This document shows positions 24,201 to 36,298 of a stretch of 64,000 nucleotides of DNA, piece by piece. The DNA is taken from NCBI GenBank assembly GCA_030685235.1, contig MU839084.1, positions 248,001-312,000 on the forward strand, given 5' to 3'. This stretch comes from Copromyces sp. CBS 386.78 (Eukaryota > Ascomycota > Sordariomycetes > Sordariales > Sordariaceae). The position numbers were made by a program, and so were the translations under genes. The first letter of the stretch is position 1. Every line of letters begins with the position of its first letter. The notes under the pieces were generated by a model. The model was not told the DNA's origin and made no database searches. It worked only from the letters and a program-made list of their open reading frames with translations.

Positions 24201-26211
24201 TCGATAATAGTAATATTAAACCATTATTATTAAACCTTTTAAATAGAGATTACGAATAAAGTTAAGATGCCTCCTAAGAGGAGGACGGTTAGTTATAAGA
24301 AGGAGTTAATTTGTACTATATTTTAAATAAGATGTTTATTAAGTATATTATAGGTACGTATCCGTCGCCTCTATTAACTCCGCCGGTAGTATTTAGCGTA
24401 AGTTATATAATAAATTAAGTAATTTATAAATATTTATATTAGTAAGAACCTTGGGAAGCCGTATTTAACGTTGGGAGACTATTTTAACTAATTTTTAAGA
24501 CAATAGGGAAGATTATTATTAAGGTGGAGGTATATTAGTTAATTATTAAATTAGGCCGATTTAATAGAGTTTATCAATGAGATTTGCCCCCTATACTTAA
24601 GTATTACAGCGATTTAAATAATTATTTATTAGGCTAGCTTTTAAAGAGGTAGAAAAGATTTATCTATAGAGTTATAAAAATATAAAAATATAGATCGAAG
24701 TTAGTAGGGATATATTATAGTTATGAGGTAAATAAATTTTCGATTGTATATAGGTGTACGTCTATAAGTTTAATAAGAATAGGACGTTTAATAAATATAA
24801 GGTATAGTTTATTGTAAGAGGCGATTAATAAAGTAAGAATAGTGTAGATACGTACGCCTCTACCCTAGTAAGGAGGTCGTTTAGATTTATTATTGCTCTC
24901 GCTACAAGATTTAACTTCGAATTAATCTAGTACAATATAATTAATACTTTTATTAATATATATTTCGATAAGGAGATTTATATATATATACCTCCCAGGT
25001 ATTAAATCCTTAATAAAGTTTTTAAATTAATTAAAGTACTATATAGTTTACGACGAGTACTTTTGTTATAGTAAAGGGAGTTTAGCGGTGCGTTTAAATC
25101 TATAGGCTTCGAAGTAATTTTTAAAGATCCGTATATTATAAAGAAGAACGGTATTCTTATATTCTACTACGTTAACGATATTATATTTACGTTTAATAAA
25201 AGTAAAATAGAAGAAGTTAATAGATATATTATAGAACTATAGTTAAAATATTACTTTATAGGAGGAGACGAACTCTAGTGGTTCTTAGGTATTAAAATTA
25301 TTTGTAATCGAAATTAGAGAAAGATTTAGCTATTATAGGAAGCCTATATCGAAAAAATCTCTAAATTATTTAAATTTAGCTTTTAACCTACTTTAGTACT
25401 TATAGGGTATATAGAATTAGTTCTTTACAAAGGTATTGCTAGCTATATAGAGATCCGTTCTTACTAGATTAATATAGGTTTATTATTGTATATAACGGTT
25501 AATATTCGACTAAATATTACGTTCTTAGCAAATAAATTAATATAATACAATTATAATCCTAATTTTGCCTATTTAGTAGTTAGCGAAAAAGTAATATAAT
25601 ATTTTCGAATTATTAAAATTTGGGTATTGTGTTTTGGCGGTAGCGATTAATTGGAAATAGCTTTAAATGCCTCGTTTATAGATAATTTAAGCGATCGAAA
25701 GAGCTTATAGGGTTTTATAATTAAATTTTGTAGTAGTTTGATTTATTAAGGTATAACTAAATAGACCGCTATCGCGACTTCGATAATAGAGATAGAGCTA
25801 TACGTAGTTGAAAGGGTAGCTAAGGAAACCTTATTTATAACGCGGTTAATATTTACTCTAGGGGTAAGGCTATTAGAAGATCCTATCCTTATTTTACAAT
25901 ACGATAATAAGTAAACTATTAGGACGCTTATAGAAAAAATCCCTACTTTTAATACTAAGATGAAATATATAGATATTTATAGATATTAATTGAGGGAGGA
26001 GATCCTTATTAAAAAAACATTTAAAATCGAGTATTTGGATACGAAATTAATGCTAGTAGATGGATTGATAAAGGTACTAGATATTTTGAAGTATAGGAGG
26101 TTTAGAGAGCTTTTAGGTATAGTAGAAAGACTATTCCGAAAGAAGGATAATCCAGGATTGGAGGAGATCGATTTAGACGATTTGGATAAGAAATTAGGTT
26201 TGAATATATAA
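21240..26211 (+). pseudogene. Degenerate gag-pol of the first copia element
   Basis: No long frame survives in the first 4.7 kb. Recognisable remains are a reverse transcriptase block (about 24780-25030, around the former RGDQQ...DTYAPT region and a PPxY-like end), a Tyr-Val-Asn-Asp box at about 25160-25175 where the family has Tyr-Val-Asp-Asp, and the RNase H C terminus. The last 222 bp (25990-26211) are still open and carry the family's Leu-Val-Asp-Gly-Leu...Lys-Val pattern. Stops cluster at former Gln and Trp codons. Confidence 0.85.
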
Positions 26212-26275
26212 GAAATTTGTAAATAGCTTTACTTTTAACCTCAAAATAGGTAAAAGAGGTTTGTAAGTGAGGGGG

Positions 26276-26449
26276 TGTATTAGATTATAGGGTGGAGATT
26301 TCGACTAGATGAGGCGAGTCCTAGTTACTTGATTAAGGTTTTGGCATTTCCGGGATACCCGAGCACCCCCTAGACTTTTTGGAGCGGATTAGTCACATAG
26401 CTAGTTTCTAGACAATTCAATTAACCAGATCACACCAGTAAATCTGATA
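26276..26449 (+). repeat. 3' LTR of the first copia element
   Basis: 174 bp, starts TGTATTAGATTA and ends AATCTGATA. It is two bases longer at its start than the 5' LTR. It lies directly after the purine tract GTGAGGGGG (26267-26275). Confidence 0.93.
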
Positions 26450-26507
26450 CGATGTGCTGCGGGAAGCACCGTCGTGATGACCCCGCGCCGAAGTGGCATC
26501 TGGCAGC

Positions 26508-27084
26508 ATGATCGACCCCCATTGCGTTCCGCCCCGTCTTCACTTATCATTTGTTCCCCCGCCCTATCCCGATACTGTCGCCAAAGACAATGCTCCAACA
26601 GAAGAAGTCCTGTCCCTGGCCCGCTCTTACACTACAGCTGCCAACGTCGTCCCGCGCCTTGGCGCCTGGGCCCCAGATCTCGAGAAGAGCTTCAACAAGT
26701 ACCGTTGTTACTGACGACGGCTGGAATGGGTACAACTGACCCTTGACTGGTAACAGTGCTACGCTGTAGGCGGGACCATGTGTCTAAATATGACTCATAG
26801 ACGCCTGCATGGCGGCTTGCATCGACATGGGATCCCAAGCCAATGTTGTTGCTGAGATGCGCATCTACCTTCAACTTCTCAGAACTAGGGCTTCCCAGAA
26901 GGGAAAAGGGCCCTTGTTGCTTTCAAGTCTCACCAAGGAGCTTGGGCCATCCAGCGTTTTGAGGAAGCTTCCACATGGAATGAATGGAGCGAGAGAACGT
27001 GTAAACTGGCCGGTACGTCTTCTTTGTTTCCTTTGTCCATTGTGCTCCCTTTCCCGATCTGACATGTTGACGCAGATAACCTGA
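26508..27084 (+). CDS. Small gene or gene remnant just downstream of the copia insertion
   Basis: Two protein-like blocks occur. The first, from ATG 26508 to about 26703, contains SLARSYTTAANVVPRLGAW. The second, from about 26801 to 27084, contains DMGSQANVVAEMRIYLQLL and SLTKELGPSSVLRKLPHG. A 63-nt segment (27013-27075) with GTACGT donor and CAG acceptor could be an intron, giving a C terminus NWPIT; it is in frame either way. The join between the blocks needs a non-canonical donor (GTTGTT at 26704 is in phase), so the gene may be damaged. The retrotransposon ends 59 bp upstream of the ATG and has separated the gene from its former 5' flank. The family is not recognised. Confidence 0.4.
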
Positions 27085-28020
27085 ATTGATTCAAGATTAT
27101 CGGTATGCTATCAGTCTGTCCTATCATCATCTCCTGAGTGGTGTTTTCGACCTGTGTTTACATCTTTGACGTCGACCTCAAAGCATCATGACTCTAAAGC
27201 GACAACGACCATGGCGGCTATTCTATCCGTCGAATACAAACCCATCTCTCAATTACCCAAATATAACGTCGAGTGACATGACCCTGGGTCTCGACGGGCG
27301 CCATAGATCTCCGCGTTTCAGGTTTATTTTGATATCTGGGCAATCAGAATCGTCCATGGGCTCCAGCCTTAAACCGACTGCCAAGATGCTAAACCACCAA
27401 AGACTAGGGTCGTGACAAGGGCAAAAGGTAGCAACGTAGCACTGAGGGCTGCAATCGCTCTTTTTTTTCTCCATGTCTTTTCGGCAATCCCTCTTGGGCC
27501 TCTCCACCAGGGGTAGGTATTCGCGCCTTACACTAAAAAGTATTCACAAGAGATACGTACCTTTCTGAGCGAGCACAGCTTACACGCCTTGTGTCTCCGA
27601 ACATGTCTCTCATGTCGTTTTCGCGACCCTGGTCCACGCTTAACGCTAGTATTCCCATGCCCATGTTTCTCGCGCCGGCAATGGGCATCCATCCTCCAGT
27701 CCTCTGCTGGTGCATCATGGGTCCGTACTCTCCGGCCATCCATGGCCTATGATCTCGGGTTTTCTATCTGAGCATGAGGATAAGTATAACCTTGTTTCCC
27801 TCCTCTCATTGCCCCTTCTTGCTCCATATCCAAACATCATCTTCTCTCCAAGCATCTAGAGTCTCAGGAGTGTTCGGGTCAACACCGAACCTTCAACCCC
27901 TTCCTTCCTTTTCACCTCCACTCTCATACGACTTAGAATCATTATCGGAGCGGGTCTCCTTCCTATCCTTACCGTCCAACTAATCTCGTAATCCGCTCCT
28001 TCACTACACAATTTTTCAAC
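27085..28020. other. Intergenic region, including the leader of the next gene
   Basis: The pyrimidine-rich stretch at 27790-28020 is typical of a fungal 5' leader. On the minus strand, 27743-27528 holds a short ORF with a cysteine-pair motif ACKLCSLRK just before a GTACGT donor; see the findings. Otherwise nothing is supported. Confidence 0.45.
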
Positions 28021-29875
28021 ATGTCTACGTAAGTCGTTGCTTACCTTACCCCTGGCTGCCATCAGCTTCACATGCTAACGGTTGTTTCGAAATAGTCTAG
28101 CAGGAGGTGTTCCTTACGAATTCACATTCCCATCGTGTGAACTTCCAGTCACTCCGCCAAGCTTTACTTTTGATCCTTCTCTCCTCGAGATCAACTTCAA
28201 CCCCAGCCATGTTCGCTCCGTCTCCCATAGCTCATCGGTCTACTCCTTTGAGTCTCCCTCGGAATCAGTGAGCGCAACAAGCACACGAAGGACAACACCG
28301 GTCCGGAGCCGGTCACCCATCCGTACCCATGGACCCCTTCTCCTCCCTAAGATCCGCAGCCAGGACCAGGCCATCGATCCACCCGCCGTTGCTGTTCCGG
28401 CTCCCAAGCGTGCGAGGACAATGCCGGGTCCAAACATCCAAAGGGCCAGGGCCAACACCGACAGCTTCCGACCTGTACACCAGCGCAGCTACACCAACCC
28501 AGAGGCCATCTCCTTCGCGGCTCCTCTCCCCTTCACCGAGGACAACAGCGGCATCGTCTTCGCTCCAGTCAACTACGTTGCCGAGCCTTCATCAGTACCT
28601 CACTCTCGCCGGGCTTCCTCCTGCAGCCTGGACAACGTGACCATCGAGAGATATGGCTATCCCACCTACCGCCAGATGCCGACCTACGTGCCGTCCCAGT
28701 CTCGGACCAGCCTCAGCCCGTCGCCCACACCGCAGCCCCAGGCCCAGTTCCCTCAGCCAGAATCATTCATGTACCAGTCCTATGCGCCGCGCGCACCTTC
28801 GCCTCTCGCCGCCGCCGCTCCCATCACCCCTGACATGACGCCCTCGACGACCCTCCTATCCTACCTCACCTCGTCGAACCCGGCCCCCTCGCTCGTCCGC
28901 ACCATCTCCTTCCCGCTCCGGGATCCCCATACCAAGCACTTCTGGTGGGACGTCCGACAAATTCGCCCCTGGACCTCCTTCACCGCGGCCTCCATCCTCT
29001 CCATCCCCGGCGCCTCCGCCTGCCTCTCGGTGCCCATCTCGCAAGCTCTGCTCCCGGCCGCCGTTTCAAGTCATCGCCACCCCGAGACCGAAGCCGCTCT
29101 CCACTCCATCTACTCCGCGCACTACCTCCCCAAGCTCAACGCCGCCTTGGCCCTCTGCTCGCAGCGCCCCCTCCAGCTCTCCGTCCCTTCCAAAAGCCCC
29201 ATGGCCGCCGTCAACCCCGCCGCCGCCGCCGCCTCCTCAGCAGCAACAGAAAACATGTTCATCGCCAACGTGGCCGGCGAATCCGCCACCAACAGCGTAG
29301 CTGCCATCTTCGGCGGCAAGCCGACCGCGCGCGTCGTCGGGCTCGTCAAGTCCTTCGACCGCTTCAACACGGGCATGCGCGTCGAGGGCAACATCAAGCG
29401 GGTCGAGTACCTCCGCGGTCTCGCGCACCTCCACCACGTCATGCGCGAGCACGGATGTCGGTACGGGTTCATCCTGACGGAGATCGAGTTGGTGTTTGTT
29501 CGCAACGGGACTGACACCACTCCCCATTTCGGGTACCTCGAGGTCGGAAGCGTGCAGCTTGCTGCTACTGGTTCTGAGGCCGCTGTCAGCGCGGAGAATG
29601 TGAATGAGGTGCCCATGACGGCTTGCTTGGCGCTTTGGGGACTGTGCATGCTTGCTGGTGACGAGCCTGTTCTGGGACAGGTACATTGGAAGAGCGAGAT
29701 TGGCGCGCCGGCTGAGGGGACGAGACGCAAGGCGTTGGGTAGGGATGAGTGGATGCCGCAGCCGCAGTTGGCGGAGAAGAGAGAGGCGAAGAGGAGTCGC
29801 GGGTGGATTTGGCCCGAGGACGCGGTGGGCAGGAAGGAGTTGGGGAAGAGAGGTGTGAGGTATGGTGCTTGCTAA
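28021..29875 (+). CDS. Conserved-looking fungal protein of unknown function (595 aa)
   Basis: The start is in a tiny first exon, ATGTCTAC (28021-28028), followed by a 67-nt intron with GTAAGT donor, GCTAACG branch and TAG acceptor; exon 2 is 28096-29875. This gives MSTLAGGVPYEFTFP, which fits the Neurospora start context CAACATGTC. Residues 1-250 are disordered and rich in Ser, Pro and Arg. From about residue 265 the sequence becomes globular, with FPLRDPHTKHFWWDVRQIRP and then LVKSFDRFNTGMRVEGNIKR and HVMREHGCRYGFILTEIELV. The C terminus is basic with several Trp. The globular part reads like a family widespread in filamentous ascomycetes, but I cannot assign a function. An Ala-rich stretch at about 380-390 is low complexity. 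Confidence 0.88.
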
Positions 29876-31565
29876 GTTCCAGGTTGAACTTGCGGCACGT
29901 GCTTTGAGATGGAATGGAAAAAGGAGCCTGGTATAAGGGGCAGTATCCGTTGATCTGGCATCATCATCATCTTGATCAATGACTGAAGAACAGGTTTCTT
30001 CAGATCAGTCAAGAGTGAATACTCCCCTTTGCTCCTTTCCGCCCGGTAATGGAGGAAAAGTCTGGCACTCTACTCCCCTTCTCATTATCATTATCATGAT
30101 TCTTCAACCTGGTTGTTGTCGAAGAGATTTTGCATTTGGCTTTTTTGGCTTTGTTTTCATGGAGTTAAGACATTACAGGGCTACATACACAGCATGGGTT
30201 TAAAGTGGGTGGTTCTAGCATTTGCATTTTTAACCTAGCATACCAATTTTCCTTTGTCGTTACAAGAAGAAGAAAAGAAAGGGGGCATCTAGAAGACTGG
30301 TTCATCATGATGCTGGAGGGCAGCAAGGAGGAAATTTTGCATATACCATATACACTATATATACAACAGTGCATATGATACCAAGTTGGTTGGACATAAC
30401 ATCGCCTTGATCATTGTGTGCTAACTTGCATACATGGGCAACATATTTTCCCATCAATGATAGAGAAAGCAAGAGACTGAGGCGCCTTCATGGTCACTAG
30501 ACACTGCAGCTCATAGATCTCCGCCGCCCTATAAGTGAAGCTGCTGTCGTTCAACAAGGCCTACCTATACCTTGCGTGCGCTACACTATTCCCCATCCGT
30601 TGTTGCTTGCTCTCCGACTGGGAATTTCTTCAGCCTGCCTGGCACTCGTTTTATGTGATGATCCAGCTTTTGCCAACCTCGATGCTTGAAGTTACTGCCT
30701 CTTCTTAGATGGCATCCATGAATGGATGGAGGTAGGTACAAGCCCATTCATGTCCGGTTCAACTGGGTGAGGAGGGGGGGTGGTTAATAAAGAAGGTCTT
30801 TGTACACTGCAATTAACCAAATTCAAAGACTTGCAACAAGTACAGGGACTTTCGGTGCCTGTAGTTGCAAGTACGCACTGTACTTCCGGCGGGATTGTAC
30901 AGGTCTGGTAACCAGGGGTGAGGCTGCTGCCTGCAGTTGTGTGAGGAGGCTCTTCTACTCCTTTCCAGTTGCTTTACGTCCAGCGTTTGATTCCCGGCCC
31001 TTCCGATTTTTTTTTGCTACTTTTTAGACTGTTATCTTATAAGGTGTTTGGTTAGCAAATTGCTGACGCCTTGTAGGTATGTGTCAAGCAGCGAGATGAT
31101 CTTCAATAACCCTTGTGTCTGTTGGTATGTTGGTTGTTTTGAGTCACTGGTATACTGGGAACTTGAGGTGTTCTTTTCTTCCCGGGAAAGAACCCTTAGG
31201 AGGCGAGAGCACGGGGCGAAGAGGATTGCAAAACGACGAACACCATATAGCGTCCGACTGGACTAGGACCTGTTCATGAATCGGCAGTGGTATCAGGGAG
31301 AAGCGTGGAAGAGGGATTCGTAGTCGAAGACTAAAGTGGCAAACAAACGAAAAGTGCTCTTATCAGTCAGTCTCATGTAATGAGGGTACGGGAATAGCTT
31401 CAACTAACTGCATGGCAACACGCTGTAGACTACTACAATAGCGGGACAGGGAACGTATGGTTACAGGATACACAGGGCCAACACATATCCGACACATTAT
31501 GAACGGAAAAATAAGCCACTGGGGAATCATCATTCATGCATGTATTGACAGTTTACGTCTAGCGT
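29876..31565. other. Intergenic region, no gene seen
   Basis: About 1.7 kb containing the 3' flanks of two convergent genes. Only chance ORFs. An ATATACCATATACACTATATATAC A+T tract occurs near 30340-30365. Confidence 0.5.
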
Positions 31566-33130
31566 TTAGCTCTTGGCGGCACCAGCCTTGAAGAGGATGA
31601 TATCACCATCCTCAACAACGTAGTCCTTGCCCTTCGTCATGACCTTGCCCTTGGCCTTGACCTCGGCTTCGTCACCACCGAGCTCACGGAGGACGCTGTA
31701 GTTGTAGACGATAGCCTGGATGAAGGTCTTCTCGAAATCAGTGTGAATGACACCAGCGGCCTGGGGAGCCTTGGTGCCGTTACGGATGGTCCATTGGCGG
31801 ACCTCATCGGGACCGGTGGTGAAGAAAGAGCCGAGGTTAAGGGCCTTGCGCATCTGGATGATGATCTTGGGCAGAGCAGACTCAGCGCCAACCTTCTTGC
31901 ACTCCTCAGCAGCCTCGGCCTCGGTCTCGAAGCGGGTGAGGCGCTCCTCGAAAGAGACGGAGAGGGGGATGATGGGATCACCCTTGGCGTGCTCGTTGAT
32001 CCAGGCAGCAATCGCGGGAAGATGCTTGTTCTTCTTGCGAATGTAGTCGCGCTCGGAAAGGTTGACGAGATAGACGACGGGCTTGGCAGTCAGAAGGAAG
32101 AGAGGGTTGATGACCTCGATCTGAAATCACAGAGTTAGCACATGTCTCGATAGCCATAGCGAAACATGCTGCATAGTGATTGGTGGAGGGGATTGTCAGG
32201 ATAAAGTTTTTGTCTCATGTATCCTCAAAGAGGAATCGAAGAGCTGGGTTTATAATGAGGCCTTCGGCCTGTTCTCATCATTCAAGGATTGGGAAATGTG
32301 CAGATGGGGATATTTCTGCTTACCTCCTTGGGACCCCAGGTGCCCTTGCGGACCTCCTTGCCGTCCTTGAGGTGGGCCAAGATCTTCTCGATAGTGGCCT
32401 CTTCCTCCTTCCACTGCTTCATCTGAAGAGACTGACCGCCCTGGCGGGTCTTCTTCTTCTGGTTCTCGAGGGCCTTCTCGACGAACTCGATATCCTTGAG
32501 ACGAAGCTCCTCGCTGATGATGTCAAGATCACGCGTGGGGTTGACATCACCCTCGACGTGGATAATCTCGGCATCATCGAAAGCACGGACGACCTGGAAG
32601 ATGGCATCGACGGCGCGGATGTGGGACAAGAAAGCGTTGCCGAGACCGGCACCGGTGGAGGCACCGCGGGTGAGACCGGCGATATCGTAGACAGTCAAGT
32701 TGGCGGGGACGCGCGACTTGGGCTGGTACTTCTCGCACAGCCAGTCGAAGCGCTCATCGGGGACGATGACGCGAGCCTCCTCGGGGTCGATGGTGGCATA
32801 GGGGAAGTTCTGCGCGCGGGGAGTGGGTGCATTAGTTTCGCGTCATCTTGATCGTCGTCGCCGTCGTCGTCGTCATCGTCGCCGCCGCCATTGAGAGAGG
32901 GGGGAGGTCGCTTACGGCAGGGTTACCAAGGTTGCACTTGGTGATGGCCTGAAAGAGCGTAGACTTGCCGACATTTGCCAGTCCAACCTAGAATCGGCAT
33001 CGAGAACAGTGTCAGCGGGGTTGGGGAGATGGAGCCTAACCTAGGCGCAACCCACAATGCCGCTCTTCAGGTTGTTGCCGGGACGGCCCAGGAGGATCTT
33101 CTCCTCCACGACCTGCTTCTTGGGAGGCAT
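31566..33130 (-). CDS. OLA1: Obg-like ATPase 1 (OLA1/YchF family), 395 aa
   Basis: Exons are 33130-33056, 32987-32916, 32809-32324 and 32120-31566. All three introns are in phase 0, with donors GTGGGT, GTAAGC and GTAAGC. The length matches the family (about 395). The protein starts [20 protein letters not shown]. The P loop GLANVGKST is split from its lead-in by intron 1. Switch/G3 is [10 protein letters not shown]. The former NKxD position reads NLSERD, which is why OLA1 proteins bind ATP rather than GTP. A coiled-coil insertion follows, then a C-terminal TGS domain ([14 protein letters not shown]...[13 protein letters not shown]). Cytosolic ribosome-associated P-loop NTPase linked to translation and stress responses in other eukaryotes. 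Assignment is secure. Confidence 0.97.
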
Positions 33131-34528
33131 CTTGTTCCGTTTGCTATAAGAACGGGTGGAGATGTAGACGAAGGTGCAGTCAAGCCCTTTTCTGTTTGGT
33201 GGAAGCGAGAGGGGGAAAGAGGCAGAGCGGAAGCTGCGAGAGCTGGAGCTAGCAACAGCTGCTGCGACTTTGGTTCGGAGGAGGGGTAAAGAGTTGGAGG
33301 GTTGAGAAGCGGAAAATAGGGATCGGAGCCCTAGGTGAGGAGACGTTTTGACGGTTGCCAGTGGGCTGAAAGGCTTACTACCCCCGCCCAAAAATAAAAT
33401 ACACAACGTTGTGGTAAAAAGTGTGAAAAAAGAAAGAGGAAGGCGAAAGCACCAGCCGCTAAGAAGGACAAGTCAATGTCTCAAAGCCGGCTTCCTTGAA
33501 AAGAGTAATGGTCGATCGCTTGATGGTCCAAGGTTGTTTGTTGAAAGAAAAAAAGAAAAAAAAAAAAAGGGAACAAAAAGAAGAACAAGAACCAACGTTT
33601 GTCAATTTGCAAGGACGAATGGTATTTTGTTATTGGGGTTTTGGCTCGTTTGCGAGAATTGCTGATCCAAAAAGATCACAGAAGGGAAAGGGCCAGATGC
33701 AAATTTTTTATCCGGCCCTTGTTTGAAAACAACTCCGGCCCGAAGCCAAAAAACATGGATCGTGTCAGTCCGCGTTTCCAGTTCGGAGTGGGGTGTCTCT
33801 TTTTTGCTCTGGAAGATCGATTCACCGATTTAGGCCCTCGCCCTGAGCGGGGTGTTTCTCACAGGCGGCTTCCCTGCTGTGATGACGGGACGCTCTGCGA
33901 CGACGACCCCGGCACCTGTCCGCGTGGGCAGCCCTTCAGCGCCCGCAGCTGCCAGCCGCAAAGGTGCGAGATCAGGTCCAAAGGGTCCCACCCCAGAGGG
34001 CACCCCCGGAGCCCCGGCTGCACCTACAACATGCTGCCATCTCGTCCCGTCGTCGTATAAACTACCCCAGATCGAGCAAATTGGAAGCATTTCGGGTCGT
34101 CATTTAACCTGTCATTTACGCATTTACATCCTACAGCTCTACATGCCTCTTCAGACAATACATCCAACATTATCCACGTGTCCATTTTCCGTCCTCCATT
34201 TTCGCCAGCTGAAAGCGTCCGTGTTCCCAACTGCGTCGTGCGTATCCCGTCGTTTCGCCTCCAGCTTCCCTCATCGATCGACCTCGGCGATAAGCGCTTA
34301 TCGAGCGGCCGGGAGCTGATGATAGCTCTTTGTTCCCCAAGGGTCCGAGACCTGTCTTGAATCGCCAACATACGAATCCGCATGCGCCGTATGAAGCAGT
34401 GATTGATCTTATACAGCAGCCGAGTTCATCTACTTGCTTCCGCCCATTCGAGGAGTCTCAACACTCCCGTCCCAGGTCCTCCATTTGTCCATTTGAGCGG
34501 GGAAGTGTTGCTACGAACCGTCGTCACC
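33131..34528. other. Divergent intergenic region between OLA1 and the PPPDE gene
   Basis: Holds the 5' leaders and promoters of two divergent genes. Overlapping ORFs of 90-155 codons on both strands at 33830-34380 look like chance frames in G+C-rich DNA. An A-rich run occurs at about 33544-33590. Confidence 0.45.
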
Positions 34529-35551
34529 ATGTCAAGCAAGAAGTCGCACAAGCCAGCAAGGTCTCACCGATCGACCCTGTCAATCCAAAAGACCGAAATC
34601 CTCATCAACGTCTACGATCTCCTACCGGTACGTCCCAATCTTCTTCTACGCCGCTGTATCATCCGCCCTTTGCTACAACCGGTACTAACCAGCCCTCGCT
34701 CTTCACTTCTCTAGCCCGGTCGCATCTCCTCGACCCTCTGGTTCCTTGGAACCTCCCTCCTCCACTCTGGCGTCGTCATCAACGGCCGCGAATACGCCTA
34801 TGGCGGTCACGCACACCCAGGCAAGACGGGCGTCTACTGGACGGCGCCCCGCACCGAGCCGCCCGGCGGCACCTTCCGATGTGAGCTGCTGCACGGCTTC
34901 ACGCTCGCGACACCGGCCGAGATCGACGCCATCATCCGCGAAGTATCCGAGGAGTTCCTCGGGACCGCCTACAACCTGTTGACAAAAAACTGCAACCACT
35001 TCACGTCGCATTTGTGCCAGAAGCTGACGGGGTTGCCCGGGCCGGCATGGCTGAACCGCGCTGCCAGCATCGGCGTGGCTCTGCCTTGCGTGGTGCCCAA
35101 GGATTGGATCGAGGTGCCCGAGTATGATACGGCGGACGGCGAGCTGGTTGATGACGTTGATCATGGCGGTAGTGGGCGTGGAAACGGTGGACAACAGGGG
35201 CATGGTGGGCGGGATAAGAGAGAGCAGAGGAGAGCGGCGAGAGAAGAAAGGAAAAGGGCTGCGAGGGAGGAAGACGAAGAGGAGCTGTTGGCGGACGAGC
35301 GGTCAAGGATGCTGAGGAGCCCCGGAGAGTCGCCTACGCTTGTGGACTTGAGGAGGGAGAGGGACGGCAACCGGGGAACAACGACATATGATAGTGGTAA
35401 TGGTGATGAGAGGGGGGATGAGGGGCAATATCGGGATGATGATGGGCAGGCTGAAAGTGGGAAGGGGAAGGGCAAGGCGGCCGCGGTAGCGACGAGAGAT
35501 TCTGCTGGTAGAACGCTGCCGCCGGCGGAGAGAGCACCGACTTCTTCTTGA
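34529..35551 (+). CDS. PPPDE (DeSI-like) peptidase-domain protein, 311 aa
   Basis: Exons are 34529-34627 and 34715-35551. The 87-nt intron has donor GTACGT, branch CTAAC and acceptor TAG, in phase 0. The N-terminal domain (residues 20-180) starts INVYDLLPPGRISSTLWFLG and carries both catalytic positions of the PPPDE fold: His in EYAYGGH and Cys in the motif NLLTKNCNHFTSHLC. Family members are thiol peptidases that remove SUMO or ubiquitin. The second half is highly charged, with an Arg/Glu-rich stretch (REQRRAAREERKRAAREE), and is probably disordered or helical. Specific substrates cannot be read from the sequence. Start ATG context is CACCATGTC. Confidence 0.93.
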
Positions 35552-36298
35552 GGTTGAGCTGCTAGGATGCGATCACTTCATCCTTATTTGGGGCCGGGTT
35601 TCTTTTCTCATTTTGCATGGCATCGCTTGGAGTTTTGGATCGGTGTTTCTGTTCTGGGTTTGATTGTCTTTGGGAGGTTAGCTACGCGCTTCATCAGTTC
35701 TCTCTTTGTCTTATGATACCAATGGCGCATCGTTGCATTCCATTCCATCATGGCCCGGTGAATCTGCTGGACAAGGAAAGCCAGCATTGCAGTGGCGGGT
35801 CTCTTTTCCAGTTCGAGCTTGTTTTCTTTATTCCACGCGTTGAGCCTAGTACTCTTTGCCTAGCAATGAAATACTACTTTTCTCTATTTCAGAACAGGTA
35901 CAGCACAATGAATGCACCTTTGATGCTTCTTCGTGCATCACCATGTCTTCAATATGCCTGCATTTCGAGCAACATGGCATTGCCTTTCAGAAAACTGAAA
36001 TCAGGTTTACTCGTCGTCTTGGACTACTAGTCAGACGGACGATTTTGAAGACCTGACAAGTGCCGCATAACCTCGCTAGATTGAGACCCGGAAAGATAGG
36101 CACGATGTAACTAGAGGGTTTCTATAGGGTCTTTCCTACCAAGTTGCTTTGAGCTATCTCGTGGAACTGGGAATTGCAAAGTGACCTTCCTATTAATACT
36201 CGTATCCTCAGCAAATAGAAAAAAAAGTCGAAGCATCCCGTCGTTAGGACAACTGACACCGTTGACAGAAAAAAAAGACATAAAGACGAAAAAAGAAG
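35552..36298. other. Intergenic region, no gene seen
   Basis: Contains the 3' flank of the PPPDE gene and the 3' flank of tRNA-Leu; only short chance ORFs. Confidence 0.5.

Larger units (their letters stand above)
21025..26449 (+). mobile_element. Ty1/copia LTR retrotransposon, RIP-degraded
   Basis: The 172-bp left LTR (21025-21196) and 174-bp right LTR (26276-26449) begin TGT and end TCTGACA/TCTGATA. The element is bounded by a perfect 5-bp target duplication, CGATG (21020-21024 and 26450-26454). A purine tract GTGAGGGGG precedes the right LTR. The interior is very A+T-rich with stops everywhere, yet copia-type blocks remain in reading order: a reverse transcriptase segment at about 24780-25030, the YVDD-box region (now YVND) near 25165, and the RNase H end at about 25955-26211. 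RNase H following RT at the 3' end, with the typical copia C-terminal motif, supports copia over gypsy. Most stops are TAA or TAG where Gln is expected, as RIP produces. Autonomous activity is not possible. Confidence 0.95.

Noticed and set aside
33852..34319. Plus-strand ORF of 155 codons upstream of the PPPDE gene
   Set aside because: G+C-rich leader region; overlapping ORFs on both strands with no protein-like pattern.
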